This document shows positions 11,313 to 22,026 of a stretch of 64,000 nucleotides of DNA, one piece after another. The stretch's first letter is position 1; every line of letters begins with the position of its first letter. The stretch is from Globodera rostochiensis (lineage: Eukaryota > Nematoda > Chromadorea > Rhabditida > Heteroderidae): positions 207,388 through 271,387 of the forward strand of contig JAEVLN010000009.1 of the NCBI GenBank assembly GCA_018350325.1. Reading direction: 5' to 3'. The notes below the pieces were generated by a model. That model saw only the letters and a program-made list of their open reading frames with translations. It was not told the DNA's origin and searched no databases. The position numbers and the translations under genes were made by a program.

Positions 11313-14300
11313 TCAAGCAGTATGTTCATCCGTTTTGTCGTCTTTCAACAGTACAAGTACAGTATCCTTTGCCACATTTTGTCCCGGGGCACAAAAGATG
11401 GACGTTACGATGCCATCGAAAGGGGCCCTAAAGTTTAAAAACTTTGTCCCGTAGTAAACCCCCCCCCCCGTCTCTACCGTATGATGAATTCCATTTTCAT
11501 GGCATTCATTGCCACGATGGGTTGGCCCATGGCCACCCAGTCGCCCGCGTTCACGAAAACCTTTTCAATTAGCCCGGGAATCGGACTTCGTGCCTTCCCA
11601 TCAGCGGCACCATCCAACAACGACGCAGCCCCCGAGGTGCCGTCGTCCATTTCCGCAAGAAAGGGATTTGGCCATTGGTGCGCCTCCAATCCAAAAATCT
11701 GAGAGAAGCGGAAAATTTATGTATTGAAACTTTTGGGTTCTATTAGCCTATAGTAGTTGTATCCCATTTTTGCGTCAAATCTTAATAAAAATTAATTCTT
11801 TATTTTTTGAGTTAAAAATCTTTTAGATCAAAAGGATACACTCCATGATTTATTCGAACCTTTGGCGCTATCCGACGAAGAATTTCAGCAAAACCTCCAA
11901 GTTTGGCACAAATGGCCGAAAGTGGCATGGCTTTCAAAAGCCTTTTCACGAATGACCCCCGGGCGTACCCCCCCCCCCCCCCCCCCCTCCGGTTCGAAAA
12001 GGACAGACTCAAATAAGTCGATAAATATAGTAATTAAGGGTAATTAAGGGATGCATTCAAATAAAAATTGAACATTACCGCCAGTTGCTTCTCCAACAAG
12101 ACGGCTTTGCACTCCCATCGCCTGCGTCCGTCAATTTCCAATGAAAATCGAACCAAAGGCTTTTGCGTGTCTCCGGTTACGTCGTATTCGATGCGACTGA
12201 CCAGGACATCAAACATTTTGTCGTCGACATCCGATGAAGAAGTCCAAAATAAAAAAAAGGAACATTTATATTCGCATAATTTGGAAAATAAATTTGACAA
12301 ATTTTCTGTCCTCCAAAGTGCGCCGCTAACCTTCAAACGAATTCGATAGAGGCCGTCTCGGCGGATTTCCACCTCGGCATTTTGTTCAGCATCCAATTGA
12401 AACGTTCGGTGCACAAAATGATTCAAACGGAAAAAGGCGGGCGCGGCGTGAAACGGACTTTGGTGAACAATTGGAGAAGGAGCGGCACGGAGAGAACGGA
12501 ACTGCTCGAGAAGAATTAATCAAAGACAGAAACAAACAGTCAAAAAGAATCCGAAAACCAAATTCAAAAAGTCCACAAGACCAAAAATGCACAGGAACCC
12601 TAAAAATGAGCCTATCAGATGCATCTGACGACAACTTTCTTCCTTTTTTAGCAAAATGCCGACTCTGAGCAGCAAAAGCTGAGCCAACACAGCCTCGACG
12701 AGCAGTTCGCTTTTCCCCTCACGCGCCACAGGCGATTTGCATTGGGTCAGCAGTTGATCCAAATGCTCAGCAACAAAGTCCGTGTACACATCGCCAAGAC
12801 GAAAACGTTCGTGGCCAAGACAGGCGCGCACGAAACGGACATTGTTGCACAGACCGCCGATGTGCGTTTGTCTTAAACCGTCGTTTTGATTATTCAAAAA
12901 GAGGGGGGGGGGGACAATTTCAAAGGGCTGTTTGTTCTTTACCTGAGCCCTTCGTCTAACCGTCGGATGGCCTCCGATCGATCCGTTCCCCAGGCGATCA
13001 CTTTGGCCACCATCGGGTCGTAGTGGACAGTGACCGCGTCGCCTTCCCGCACGGCCGAATCGACGCGCAAATTCGGCATCGCCAATGGGAAAGAAAGGTG
13101 CTCAAGTTGGCCTTTTGGGATGACAAAACGATAAGAAAATTCCCTTTTTTAGTGTAATTTTTTAGTTTTTTTTTAATGTATCGAAATTTTGAAGTGAAAT
13201 GGAAGGAACGTCGCCAAAGAACGATCCCAAAACTGAACAAAACGCTATTTTGTAAAATAAAAAAATATAAAAATTCAATTTTACGGTGATAATAAACCTG
13301 GAGCCGGCATAAAACCCGCCTCACTGTCTTCTGCGTAAATTCGTGCCTAAAAGAAAATATAACCAAAAATTTGAACTTAAATTAAAATGTTCAACATTTT
13401 CCCAAAATTTTAAAATTTGGTAAAAGCCCCGAAAATCCAAATCCATTTGTCGTCGTTACTTCCCCAAGTCGTTGTACCTCCACGGCGTGTCCATTTAGTG
13501 CAATTTGCTCTTGTCTCAACGGCAGACAGTCGCCTTGGGCCACCCGAAATTGCCATTGGACCAAATCGAGGCCGGTGATTGCCTCGGTGATCGGATGTTC
13601 CACCTGTGGACGAAGGCGGACAGAAAGTTACCAAAAAACATTTTAAGTTTCGAGAAAAGTAAGCGACTCAAAAATAATCGGTTTTTGTGGGGTTTTTTTT
13701 GGAACAACTCAAAATTTATTGTACTGAATTTCACTTTTCAATTTTTTGCCTGGAGGCGCGTGTTCATCTCCATGAAATAGAATTGGCCGTCCGCCGGGTC
13801 CAAAATGAACTCCACGGTCCCCGCCCCAACATAGCCAACCGCTCGTGCTGCTTCAACGGCCGTTTTTCCTTCAGTTCGGGAATTAAACAAATGTTAGGGA
13901 TTCTATCGAAAGCTTTGAACCCAGAAATATTGAAAAATACCGGCGAAAATTGTTTTCAATTTCATAAATTGGACAAAATCACTCCAATTTTGTGTATTTC
14001 CTTTTAATTGTTATAGCTTAAATTACAAAAAAACTTTCGGGACCAAAAAACATTTTCAAATTTAATTATTTCCTTTTGAAGGCTTACCCAGCCAATGCCT
14101 CCTCTCCGGGCTTAGGCCTGGCGCCGGCGCTTCCTCAATGATTTTTTGGTGTCTTCGCTGAATGCTGCAGTCCCTCTCCCACAAATATACAAAATTCCCG
14201 TGACAGTCGCCAAAAATCTTTAAAAAACATTTAAAGATTTCTGATGCTATTTGCGATTTACGAAAATTCCCTCCCAAAATTTGCAATTTTCAACCAAAAA

Positions 14301-15609
14301 GTTAGTCATTAATTTGTCCGAAAATTTGAGCTTTGCCGAATGCAAGCAGTTCAAACAAAAAACCTGAACTTCGACGTGTCGGGGCCTCTGCACGTACCGT
14401 TCAAGAATCATGTCCGTGTTCCCGAAGGCTTTTTGCGCCTCGGAACGAGCCGACCCCAAACATTCGGAAAATTGCGACTCGGCCATCGCAATTCGCATTC
14501 CCTTCCCGCCTCCCTAAGTTTTATTCGTTCGGTGTGAACAATGGCAACTTCTCACCCCGCAGACGGCCTTCATCATAATGGGAAAGCCTAAAGAATTTTT
14601 GTTTAGAAAGCCCATTTTCCATTCTTTAGACCAATTTCCCGGGACTGCTTCAGCAAATGCGCTTCACTTTGTTCAGCTCCATTATATCCCTTCACAACCG
14701 GAACATTTGCCTGAATTTAAAAGAAACATTTTAAGGGATATGCCAATTTTTGAAAGCATTTCTTTTTCCATTTCACCTCAATCATAATTTGTTTTGCCGT
14801 GTTTTTCATGCCCATGGCTCTGATCGCCTCCGCCGATGGCCCCATAAAAACGATGCCATTGGCTGCGCATCGCTCGGCAAAGTCGGCGTTTTCGCTCAAA
14901 AATCCATAGCCGGGATGAATGGCATCGGCGCCGGCTGACAGTGCCACCTTTGAACATTTTTAATTTGTTTTTTTCAATACGTTCGACAATTTGCTCGGAC
15001 TTCAACAATTCGTTCTGCGCAGAGGTAACTCTTCAGGGCGCTCGCCTCGCCAATGCGATAGGCTTCGTCGGCGAATTGGACGTGCAGAGAGTTGGCGTCG
15101 GCATCGGAATAAACGGCAATTGTCTTCGGGAAAAAATCATCAACAAATGCTACACTTTGACCAACAAAATTTCGGGGAGAATGGAATTCCCCCCCCCCCA
15201 ACAATTGCCCCATTTGTTTGGACCTTAATGCCCATTTGTTTGGACCTTAATGCCCATTTGTTTGGACCTTAATGCCCATTTGTTTGGACCTTAATGCCCA
15301 TTTGTTTGGACCTTAATGCCCATTTGTTTGGACCTTAATGCCCATTTGTTTGGACCTTAATGCCCATTTGTTTGGACCTTAATGCCCATTTGTTTGGACC
15401 TTAATGCCCATTTGTTTGGCCGTTCGCATCACGCGCAGTGCAATTTCACCCCGATTTGCCACCAACACGCGGCCTATTGCTTTTTGCGGTGCTTTCATCG
15501 TGCAAAAACAGCGATCGCCATTCGGTGGTGGAAGACATTTTAGTTTGACAGTCAAATATTTGTAGGAGTAATTTTTGTAGAATAGCCACGGACGTCGGCT
15601 AACATTCAT
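11313..15609 (-). CDS. mccc-1: Methylcrotonoyl-CoA carboxylase, biotin-containing alpha subunit
   Basis: Mitochondrial leucine-catabolism enzyme; carboxylates biotin and then 3-methylcrotonyl-CoA together with the beta subunit. Fifteen exons in phase, from 15609-15400 to 11427-11313, encode about 774 aa. Domains in order: a presumed N-terminal transit peptide; the biotin carboxylase N-lobe ([20 protein letters not shown]); the ATP-grasp glycine loop ([10 protein letters not shown], 14513-14364); [18 protein letters not shown]; the active-site motif [14 protein letters not shown]; and the C-terminal biotinyl domain with AMKM at about 11490-11500, finished by [15 protein letters not shown]1 rather than PCCA is inferred from overall resemblance. 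Oddities: intron 8 has a GC donor (13749-13748) inside NTRLQ/VEH; intron 1 starts with a minisatellite of the donor site; about 150 nt after 12331 reads in frame but looks like intron, and would bring the length near the usual 725 aa. Confidence 0.93.
15209..15419. repeat. 22-bp minisatellite made of the mccc-1 exon 1/intron 1 junction
   Basis: Ten copies of a 22-mer begin about every 22 bp from 15211 to 15409. On the minus strand each unit reads CAAACAAATGGGCATTAAG followed by GTC, which is the last 19 nt of exon 1 plus the GT donor. Only the first copy (15421-15400) is the true exon end. The other nine lie in intron 1. Confidence 0.92.
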
Positions 15610-15844
15610 TCCTTGGATATTGTTAAGTTAAACCAATCGATCTCTACTGATCAGTCGAAAGACAAAGCCTAAACTGCTAAACTGACAAAACAGCCATTTT
15701 CACTGGGCAAATGTTTTCCGCTAATGGAAAGCCCAGTCCAGCTGGAAGTGAATGACCTAACCCAAACGGACGAGAGAGACTCAATCAATTAATAAATTTC
15801 ATTTCTTTGTGTGAATAAATCTTTTCTTTGGTAAAAGTCACGGA

Positions 15845-16090
15845 AGACGAGGCATTGGCTGGGTAAGCCTTCAAAAGGAAATAATTAAATTTAAGTGTTT
15901 TTGGTCCCGAAAGTTTTTTGTAATTTAAGCTATAACAAATTAAAAGGAAATACACAAAATTGGGGTGGTTTTGTTTAATTTATGAAAGAAACGATTTCGT
16001 TGGCATTTATCAATATCTTTGGGTTCAAAGCTTTTCAGTTCGACATTTCGATCAGAATCCCTAACATTTGCTTAATTCCCGATTTGGTGA
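15845..16090 (+). repeat. Inverted partial copy of mccc-1 exon 7/intron 7
   Basis: This stretch upstream of mccc-1 matches the reverse complement of about 13875-14110. It includes the exon 7 end and donor (GGCATTGGCTGGGTAAGCC at 15850-15870), the TTTTTGGTCCCGAAAG block, and the GGGTTCAAAGCTTT and CCCTAACATTTG blocks. Indels and substitutions show it is not recent. The rest of 15610-16348 shows no gene. Confidence 0.8.
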
Positions 16091-16348
16091 GGTACACGTA
16101 TTCAGAATTTTTCCAAAATTATTAAACTCGGAGTTTTCGGTGTCTTGGTCTCGGTAAATCTAGGTCTCGAGCATCCCTAGTAATTGAGGTGAGGCAGTCG
16201 GGGACAACATGTTATGAAAAGCGTCGGTGTAAGATGTTCGGAACATGGACACAAAATTTTTTTTGGACGGAACGATTACCAAATGATAAAATAATTAACG
16301 GCATTTAAAAGCTTTTGAGATCGTCCTCCGTAACTATTCAAATGCTGT

Positions 16349-18073
16349 TCACATTTGCCTATAAATGTATGAACGTTCAGAGCCACTGCCAACGATCTTG
16401 CAATGCTTCAGCAACAATTCTTCCATCTTGGCCATATTCGGACAAAAGTCCACAACGAATGGCCGCAGCTCGTCCCGTTTCCATGCCAACTTCAGTCCGA
16501 ACAAATGCGCCAATCTGTGGATTTGAGATTTGATTTCAGACGAATTTTCGTCCAAAGGTTTACCTCGAGCCCAATTCCTGCGGTAGAGTGTCAGGTAACA
16601 GCGCCCGAAGGGTTTTTCCGTAAACGAGCGACTCGGAGAAGAGGGCGATTCCGTCGAGATGGTCGGAGGAACGGAGACGGTGAAAACTGTCCGGCAACAA
16701 ACGACGGACGCACTCCTCGAACTCGTCGATGCGCCATTGTTTGCAATGATCGGACGACCTCAGCACACGTTCGGCACGGAAATGTACAAACTTATGCGGA
16801 CAAACGCAAAAAGTGCCATTTTCTGATGAGAAAAAAGTTGAAAAAATGAGGGGAAAAAATTGCACCATTTCGGTCGCAAAACAGGCGCAGAAACCAGCCA
16901 ATGTCCGTCACTTGCGCCGAAACTTTTTGCCGCAACAAATCGGAAGAAAATGCCGAGATTTGCATGCCGATTCCGTCGGGATCGTCAAAAAGTTCAACCA
17001 ATTCGTCCAAAAATTTATGTTGACAGTCGTCGCTCAGCAAATGAAAAAGGCCTGGAAGAGATGGATTCATTCAAATCAGGCTTATTTCTCGAAATTCAAT
17101 CCCCCCGGTAAATGCCGTGTCTCGAACAGAACAACGCAAATCCACAGAACCTTCTGGTGATTGCACGACAGGGAATTTGTCCAATTCTTCCCTCAACTGC
17201 TTCTCACTGATTTGCACTTCTTCAAGCAGTTCATTCAACTCGAATCTGACAAAATAAATGGCATTGAAAACTGTGATATGTGTAGATGCCAAAATTTGAC
17301 GGATTCTAACGAATGCTCTGATTATGGGTGGGTATATTCTCTCTGATATATACCCTTTCACTTTCGGCCCCTCTTTGTCATAAAAGTCGAGTGCACTTTT
17401 GGCCAACAGCGACTTCAAACGGAACGTTTGGTTGGGGAACACTTCCGACAGCTCGATAAAGTGATTGGTGATACCGACGATCAGCTGAAAATGTTTGGTG
17501 CAAATCTCTAGAGCCAGACATTTTGAAGATTCCTGCACCCGGATCCTGGATTTTAGAGGGGCCCAGGAAAATCCAGGCTTGCAGAGGCCTGGGTCCCCAG
17601 GCCTGGACCTAGATTATTTAAAAACAGTATTTTACACATATTCTTGATCGGAGCTCAACTATTTTCTCTATACATTTGAATTTGGCTCGTTCTCTCCGCC
17701 ACTTGGCGTACCGTCCAACAGCAGCAAAGTGTTGGACACTTCGACGTCCTTCGCCCCCAAAGTGCGGGACGCAGTGCACACGACCAGAGAGTCTGAGGGA
17801 CGGCCACGCACAGTCAGTGGAAGACTGAGAAGAAACGCAAAATTTAGGGACGCCATTGGTCCTCAAAAACGAATACTTTTTCTCAACGGAAAAACTCCCA
17901 CCCGGTAATTTGAGTAAATCAAATTCAAAAAAATTTTGGGAAATTCTAAAGCAAAAGGACCTTTGGCTCGAAGTAAACGCCTCCACCACCGACTTCTCCA
18001 CTTCGAACAGCACAAAATTGTTTGGAAAGAACGGCTTAGCAAAATCCAAAATTTGGCATTTAGAGGAATCCAT
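16349..18073 (-). CDS. dscc-1: Sister chromatid cohesion protein DCC1 (CTF18-RFC subunit)
   Basis: Subunit of the alternative clamp loader CTF18-DCC1-CTF8, which acts at replication forks and in cohesion. Seven exons in phase: 18073-17961, 17824-17674, 17484-17354, 17245-17151, 17051-16866, 16822-16564 and 16514-16349. They give 366 aa, against about 393 in human. Recognised segments: VVCTASRTLGAKDVEVSN and TLLLLDG, equivalent to the DCC1 strand that reads CSKDKTYDLKIADTSN; NELLEEVQISEKQLREEL, equivalent to the segment before the winged helices; and the C-terminal tail KRDELRPFVVDFCPNMAKME. Identification is from remembered family similarity. It lies 134 bp downstream of EMC8 on the same strand. 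Intron 2 carries a small foldback rich in CCAGGCCTGG (about 17543-17610). Confidence 0.82.
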
Positions 18074-18207
18074 CGCAAAATGTTAAATCAACCGAATTGA
18101 TCAAAAAAAGAAAGAATGCGGTGAATGGAATTTAAAATAAACATTGGACCAAACCTTAAGATTATAAAAAATTAAAATAAAAAAGACAATTTCTCGACTG
18201 AAAATGG

Positions 18208-19396
18208 TCATGTGATCGCCATCAGTTTGGCATTCAGTTCCAAGTTGAAGAAGTCGGCCGACGTCAATTCGTCCAAATGATTCTCAAAGTCGGCCAAACT
18301 CCGGTGCAATTTATTCTGTACAGCGACGGAGGCCAAAAGGACGGCATCGTCCGAATGTTCCACCGAATAATCCGCGGGACGCCACTTGGCGGCACTTTAA
18401 AAGAAAACAATTTACTGGAAATTCGAAGCTAACAAATTGAGAATTAACAGAGTGAACAAATAAAGAAAGACCAAATTCTTGACTAAATAACAAATCATAA
18501 AATTTCCGTCAGTGCCTTTCGTGGCCACAAGAATTTTCAAATTTTCTTTGAAAAGCCCACAACCGAAACCAATTTTGACTATACATTCATTCCGCAATTA
18601 TTTAGCAAATGAACCTTTCCAACTCGAAAGCCTTCAGACATGGCGAAGTGGCGTTCAGAGAGAGCTTTGCGTTTTCGATTTGCAAAAGGACAGGATGCCG
18701 GATTTTGTCCGCAGCAATTCGCGCCCACAATTCGTCCAAACTGAAATCACTAAGAATTTTGGTACAGTTTTTAAGAAACGGGCTGGAATTCCGTTAGGAA
18801 AAAAATTAACCCGTTGTTGCTCAGCTGCTGGTTGCAGAAGTACAGCCCGACAATGTCCGTGCCCTCCTCGGCACGACAGAAAACGTCCAAATGGACGAAC
18901 ATCGCCTCAACGGTCGGGGCCAGCACGGGCGAATGGGTGGCCGGCACAACTTCGACCACCTAACGGCAAATGAATTTTTATGGAATAATTATAATTCATT
19001 ATAAAAGTTGCTTTCTAGCTTAAGAAGAAGCCACGCCCGGTGTTTGTTAAGAACTTATGGCGGCTTTATGGACAAAATGTGAAGCCCCAATCCAATCATC
19101 TCGGCGGCGTCAAATGACCTCCACCAAAAAGACAATTAATTTTGACGTCACCTCAATCTCCGACTCGGAAAGGGCCAACGGCCCATCGTCGGAAGTGTCT
19201 CCGCTTGGCTCTTCGGTCTTTGTGAGCGGTGTGCGTTTGCCCAAAAGGACGCCTCTGAACAAAATGTTGTTGGGGCATAGGCGATTTAAAGAAGCCCAAA
19301 ATTCAAAATTGACCTGACAGCGCAATGTGGATATTTAATGGCATGAAGTACCATTTTGCAGTAAGCCGTCTCACTCACAGAAATCCGTGACGACAT
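18208..19396 (-). CDS. emc-8: ER membrane protein complex subunit 8/9
   Basis: Cytosolic subunit of the EMC insertase, which places transmembrane segments into the ER membrane. Five exons in phase: 19396-19314, 19254-19152, 18959-18811, 18749-18615 and 18394-18208. They encode 218 aa, against about 210 in human. Diagnostic stretches: TAYCKMVLHAIKYPHCAV at the N-terminus, HSPVLAPTVEAMFVHLDVF, DIVGLYFCNQQL, and LADFENHLDELTS near the C-terminus. These match the order in EMC8/EMC9. As usual in this family, the MPN fold lacks a JAMM metal site. The ATG at 19396 starts MSSRISVSETAYCKM. The gene is followed closely by dscc-1, so a two-gene operon is possible. No trans-splice site was proven. Confidence 0.92.
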
Positions 19397-19643
19397 GAAA
19401 AAAAGCTGCTGAAACTTGAAAATGTAATTACAATAAATCCCCCCCCCCCCAAAATGAACTGAAAATGGCCAATGAACAAAAGTACGAGTAAATTCTGGAA
19501 TGTGTACATCATCAGCAAATTGGACAATTGTACATACTAATCATTCGACTCCTCGCTAATAAGCCTAACGCACAAATCTGATAAAATTTTTGCGCGGAAA
19601 CGTTTGCAGCTCTATGGACTGAAATGTCCCTTTCGACGAGGAC

Positions 19644-19805
19644 TCAGTTATCCAATTCATAAATGACGCGCCAACAAATACCAAACAACGAAAGGGAAAA
19701 CATCAGAAGCAGAAAAAACAAATTGATCAACGAGTTGGCGCGTCGCTGTGGCGGTAATTTTTCGCCGACTACTATTACATGTGCGCCATAACGATTATCC
19801 TCGGG
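19644..19805 (-). CDS. Possible terminal exon of a small membrane protein
   Basis: An open stretch follows the acceptor at 19807-19806 and ends with TGA at 19644. It reads PEDNRYGAHVIVVGEKLPPQ, then a basic hinge, then one hydrophobic helix (NLFFLLLMFSLSLFGICW), then VIYELDN. The upstream exon was not found with confidence, and a dispersed repeat (19861-19910) interrupts the area. It is on the same strand as its neighbours. I do not recognise it. Confidence 0.35.
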   Translation of the reverse strand, partial: PEDNRYGAHVIVVGEKLPPQRRANSLINLFFLLLMFSLSLFGICWRVIYELDN

Positions 19806-20407
19806 CTGAATGTGTTATGTAAACAAGAAAGAAATTGTTTAAGTCTACAAAAAGGTTTTTCCGGGTCGTAGAATCCGATTATGACTTCCATTTCGAAACC
19901 CGAATTCAACCATTTCCAGAAAAATAATGGCATTTGCGCCGAGTCACTGTAAAAAACGACTGGGCCAATTGGAATCCGTTAATGCTCTGAACATTTATAA
20001 AATGACGTCTAGATTTGTCACGCTTCCGTTGCCTTTTCCTCACCTTTCGGATCTGTATGCAGCTTTAAGGATTTTATTTGTTTTTATTCAGGTTAAATGT
20101 TTAGTGATCCTTTGACTGATTTAACGTTAGGGTGACCGTTTGTCCACTTTACGTTTCGGAATGATTTCCGCCTTGAGGACGAAAAAATTGGCAAATTGAA
20201 AACGACTTTCGCCCCCCCCCCCCACTCGACATCCTCAACTGGCAAAAACCCGATTTTAATCTAAGAAAAACCCGCCCGGAGTCACAAGTCGATTTCCTAA
20301 CCCTGCTAGACCATCTAGTGCAGTTTGAAATTTTATTTCTATCAAAAAAAAGCGTCGAATCGAACCTCTTTTTCTAACCAAAAGGAAAATCCAACAAGAT
20401 TCTTCTT

Positions 20408-21198
20408 CTATTTTTGTTGGTGCTGCTCCAACCGTCGTTTAAACTCCTCGCGTCTGGCTCGAAACTAAATAAAATTAACAAATATAAAAAAAATTGATTC
20501 TGTTCTACATTGTGCCCTACTCTTGCAGGAACATAGCCGGGAGGTTAAAAGGAAAAAAGAAATCTAATCCCTCCCCCAAACAAAAAGTTTGACAAAATTT
20601 TAAAGTTTTTGACTAATTTTTTTAAAACTTTTGTCAAAAAATTCATTTTCCCGACGCTGCCGCGTCCCTGGAAGCTTAAAAATCGATTTTTTCTTGAATC
20701 AGCCCTCCTGAAAAAAATCCTGGCTACGCCCTTGCCTTCCCTCCTTCACAAAATTTCTAAACCAAAACGTATTTTTGGTTTAAACTCTAACCTTTTCCCG
20801 TTTTGCCTCCATTTCTTTCTGCCGGCGCGCCTTGGCAGCTTCAAATTCGGTGTTCGGCTCGTCAATCCTCGGTCCACGAACATTCTCCCAATTGTCCGAA
20901 TCTTCGTCCTCCACCATCTCCTTATACAACTGGTCGAGCGAGGTATCTTAAAATTAGACAAATAAATGCATAATTCTTCCAATTGATTGGTTAAATCGGG
21001 GACCGCAATTCCAGAGGATTTCAAAATAAATTTAAAGGTCTAATTTTTTGCAAAACCTGAGGTAAGACCAAGATAATCCAGCTCGGGCTGTCGTTGTGAT
21101 TTGAATTGGAATTTTGCACGTTGAAAAAATTGGAGGAAAAATGTGCTGCCCACAACTACGGCTAGCCAAGGCATTAGACCCTTGTAAAATCGGTCCAT
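20408..21198 (-). CDS. 117-aa single-pass membrane protein with charged coiled-coil tail
   Basis: Three exons in phase: 21198-21057, 20946-20792 and 20464-20408. The protein starts MDRFYKGLMPWLAVVVGSTF, which is one N-terminal membrane anchor. Then come an acidic segment (EMVEDEDSDNWENVRGP) and a helical Arg/Lys/Glu-rich tail (ARRQKEMEAKREKFRARREE) ending QHQQK. The layout resembles small mitochondrial or ER tail-exposed proteins, but I do not recognise a family. Intron 2 is unusually long (about 327 bp). The gene is divergent from uba-1, and the shared intergenic region of about 830 bp (21199-22026) contains one dispersed GGGCGTAGAATCCGAAT-type repeat (21300-21365). Confidence 0.65.
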
Positions 21199-22026
21199 GG
21201 GCAAGAGTAACTAAAAAAGTTCAATCAAATTTTTTTGTTAGGTAATTTTTGGTTCTAGTTTTACGCGTCCCAAAACCTCTTACGAGGTGTTTCTGGGGGT
21301 ATTCGGGGGCGTAGAATCCGAATCTGAGACAATTTCGAACCCTTGTCCCGAATTCGGACTCAATTTCAAAATTCGCTTTTGTCTCAAAGTCGATTAAAAT
21401 GCAAGCAATAAAGTCTAATGATTTTAGGGCCGAGATTTTCAGGTTTTAACCTATTTTTTTTTTTTTGCGAATAGGGAATCACGAAAGAAGCACAGAAATA
21501 GGTTGGGGCGCGTAAACAGGAACCAAATTTTTTATTTATGATTTAATGTACAAATTAGCAAAGTTTGAAAAATACTTTAAAAGTACTTTTAAAATAAATG
21601 CAATCGTTCCGGTAAAAATAAGATGATAAAAAACAAAGAAATGACCATTGCATAGGAAAGGAAATGCGAATCAAATGGATCACCAATTCGCTATTTTTTC
21701 ATGATTTTATCATCTGTAACTAAATCAAAGATTTTGTATATCTCGAAAGCTTATACAAATATGTAGAGTAGAACCCGTAACTGTATACACAGCCTGTACT
21801 TTACAGATACGGGTACAGGGTTTTTGAGTCTGTTAAACCCCGACTTTTCCCACACCAACGACGGGTAATATTTTTGGAATTGTTTTGTCTTTTCATGGTG
21901 CATTCATCCCCGCTTTGAACTTTTCGTTGTTTCTGTTTCCATAGTGAATTTTTCCCTACTAGCGCCTCAATTAATGATCGCTTACTTCTCGCATTGCTTT
22001 ACTCTTTATACATTCATTTAGGGTTT

